Positions 62,560 to 64,000 of a stretch of DNA of 64,000 nucleotides are shown here, one piece after another. Position 1 is the stretch's first letter. Each line of letters starts with the position of its first letter. Position numbers and translations under genes: made by a program. The stretch covers positions 22,515,629 through 22,579,628 of the forward strand of contig NC_061787.1 of assembly GCF_022458985.1 (NCBI RefSeq), in the 5' to 3' direction. The notes below the pieces were generated by a model that was given only the letters and a program-made list of their open reading frames with translations, was not told the origin of the DNA and made no database searches. The DNA comes from Mugil cephalus. Its lineage: Eukaryota > Chordata > Actinopteri > Mugiliformes > Mugilidae.

Positions 62560-64000
62560 CTAAATAAAAAAAAAAAATAAATCAAATCACTGATGATTAT
62601 GAATAAAACTGCTAACTCCTGCTGCAGCTGCTGCATCGCTGACGTAAAACACATTCAATAAGCGTCCTGGTCCCAAAACAAACACCTATCACAGGACTAA
62701 ACTGCCAGCTCATGCAGAATATAATTCTGCTGATCAATGAGCCGTGCAGAACGCTGAATGAATTAACCTTGGTGATGTAAGACAGAAACAAAGCAGCAGG
62801 AAAGACACAGCAAGTGTGTGTAACTGCTTCATCATGGAATGGAGGATGGTTATACAGAAGCAGCCACCGCAGTCCCATGAAATTGAGTGGGAAATGTTTC
62901 CTACAGCACTTGAAGGCACCGTGACAATATCCACAGAAAAGAAGGGGGAAGGAAACTAGGGTGTAAATATTCAGTTTTTGTTTAAACACAATATTCCTTT
63001 AATTTGCCAGATTTTATCTAATTCAAGCATTTTGGAGGACTAACAGTAACGTAGTTTTCCAAATAATCTGAGTTTGCATGATGGGTCTGACAATACAGTT
63101 TGGAGTAGGGATGTCCCGATCAGTATCAGGAAATCAGAATCGGGGTTGATCCAGGCATTTTTTTCAAATGATCAGATTGGATCAGATCAGATCGGCAACA
63201 ATATCAAGACAGATCTTGTGTAGTTTTTTATTTTAGCTCTGCCATGAACCAAAACCAACTCCCTGTAATGTAAATACGTTGTCTCCCTCTTTGTTGGCTA
63301 GCATCCAAGCTACCAAAGTAAAAACAAGAAGAAGATGACGTCTTCAAAACCAGTGAAAGAACCAAAATTACGTGACTCTGGATAATTACATCAATCAAAC
63401 TGAAATTTCTGAATTAGGCTCTGTGGATGATTGGTGAGGTGGCAGTAGGAGATAGTCATTCAATAATACCAAATTAAACAACCTTGGTGGCTGCAAAATA
63501 AAGCCCATTTCTGGAGTAGAGAACATAGGTTTTCATCGTATGTTGTAACTTCTGGTTCCAAGGTATGCGCTATCCTCCACATTAACTGTGACCTCCCTAT
63601 TTATTGGACTGTGGCATGGTGCATGATCTAGGTCTAGAGACAACAAGTAAGATAAGAACAGCCTTTATGAATCACCAGGGGAGGGAATATTGTTTACTTA
63701 AGTGGGAAGCATAATGAAGCATAATGTCAGGAACATAAAACATTTTAACAGTGCAATAAAATCATTGGACAACATGCTTAACTAATAATAAGAATAATAT
63801 TTATATTACTCTAGAGGGACTTTAAAACATGCTAATGGAAAAAGAAAGATTTAATTTATTTTTGCATGTTCAACCTGAAAGATGTTAATTTAGACTTGTT
63901 TACAGGTTTGTGCTAATTCCACAATTAATTTGACAACCCTGCTAAACAAAACTCCAGGACAGGTCGGGTAAAGAACATTCTCATGTTCATTTGGTTATGA
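62560..64000. other. Map7d2 intron with hAT-type end at 63104
   Basis: I see no further map7d2 exon here. GGGATGTCCCGATCAGTATC at about 63107 resembles the terminus of a common fish hAT-type MITE; the matching right end was not found. The remainder is AT-rich and unremarkable. Confidence 0.45.

Noticed and set aside
62612-62989. 125-residue minus-strand frame right of the last map7d2 exon seen
   Set aside because: Does not match the N-terminal map7d2 coiled coil and lacks an in-phase donor toward 62559.

Overview
This window is vertebrate nuclear DNA, almost certainly from a ray-finned (teleost) fish. Genes are split by GT-AG introns, the proteins match vertebrate families end to end, and the introns and gaps carry fish-type transposons: Tc1-like, hAT/ZBED, PIF/Harbinger, L2- and L1-type LINEs, and tailed repeats with TTTATATAGCGC-type ends. 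I see no operons, CRISPR arrays, rRNA or confident tRNA genes. The short open frames throughout are mostly chance or transposon remnants. The gene models come from reading splice sites and checking that every exon joins in phase.

Layout: (1) 1-6620, minus: the first nine coding exons of cip2a (PP2A inhibitor and mitotic scaffold), continuing past the left edge; a likely promoter lies at 7140-7270. (2) 7400-12570: gene-poor DNA with a PIF/Harbinger remnant and a 1-kb foldback element. (3) 12572-16441, minus: a complete four-exon SH2D1-family adaptor, closest to EAT-2/SH2D1B. (4) 16442-24668: a transposon-rich gap with a perfect 25-bp hairpin, an L1 fragment, an endogenous-retrovirus gag/protease fragment, a Tc1 fragment and an orphan spectrin-repeat-like exon. 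(5) 24669-35388, plus: a complete ten-exon lipase H gene with its catalytic triad, followed by poly(A) signals. (6) 38424-48151, minus: a complete ten-exon bclaf3 gene. (7) 53091-62559, minus: the last ten exons of map7d2, whose 5' part lies beyond the right edge.

The genes are not a functional unit. They cover mitosis, lymphocyte signalling, lipid signalling, nuclear RNA/transcription and microtubule transport. From general knowledge, BCLAF3 and MAP7D2 are also neighbours on human Xp22, so that pair is probably old synteny.

I do not see a clear undescribed biological system. The best leads are the orphan exon at 22.06 kb, coding-like decayed DNA inside a bclaf3 intron (44.0-46.0 kb), a hydrophobic reading frame beside the retroviral fragment, a THAP-domain foldback element, a GC-rich retroposon with a LINE tail, and a map7d2 stop codon that abuts a dispersed repeat.
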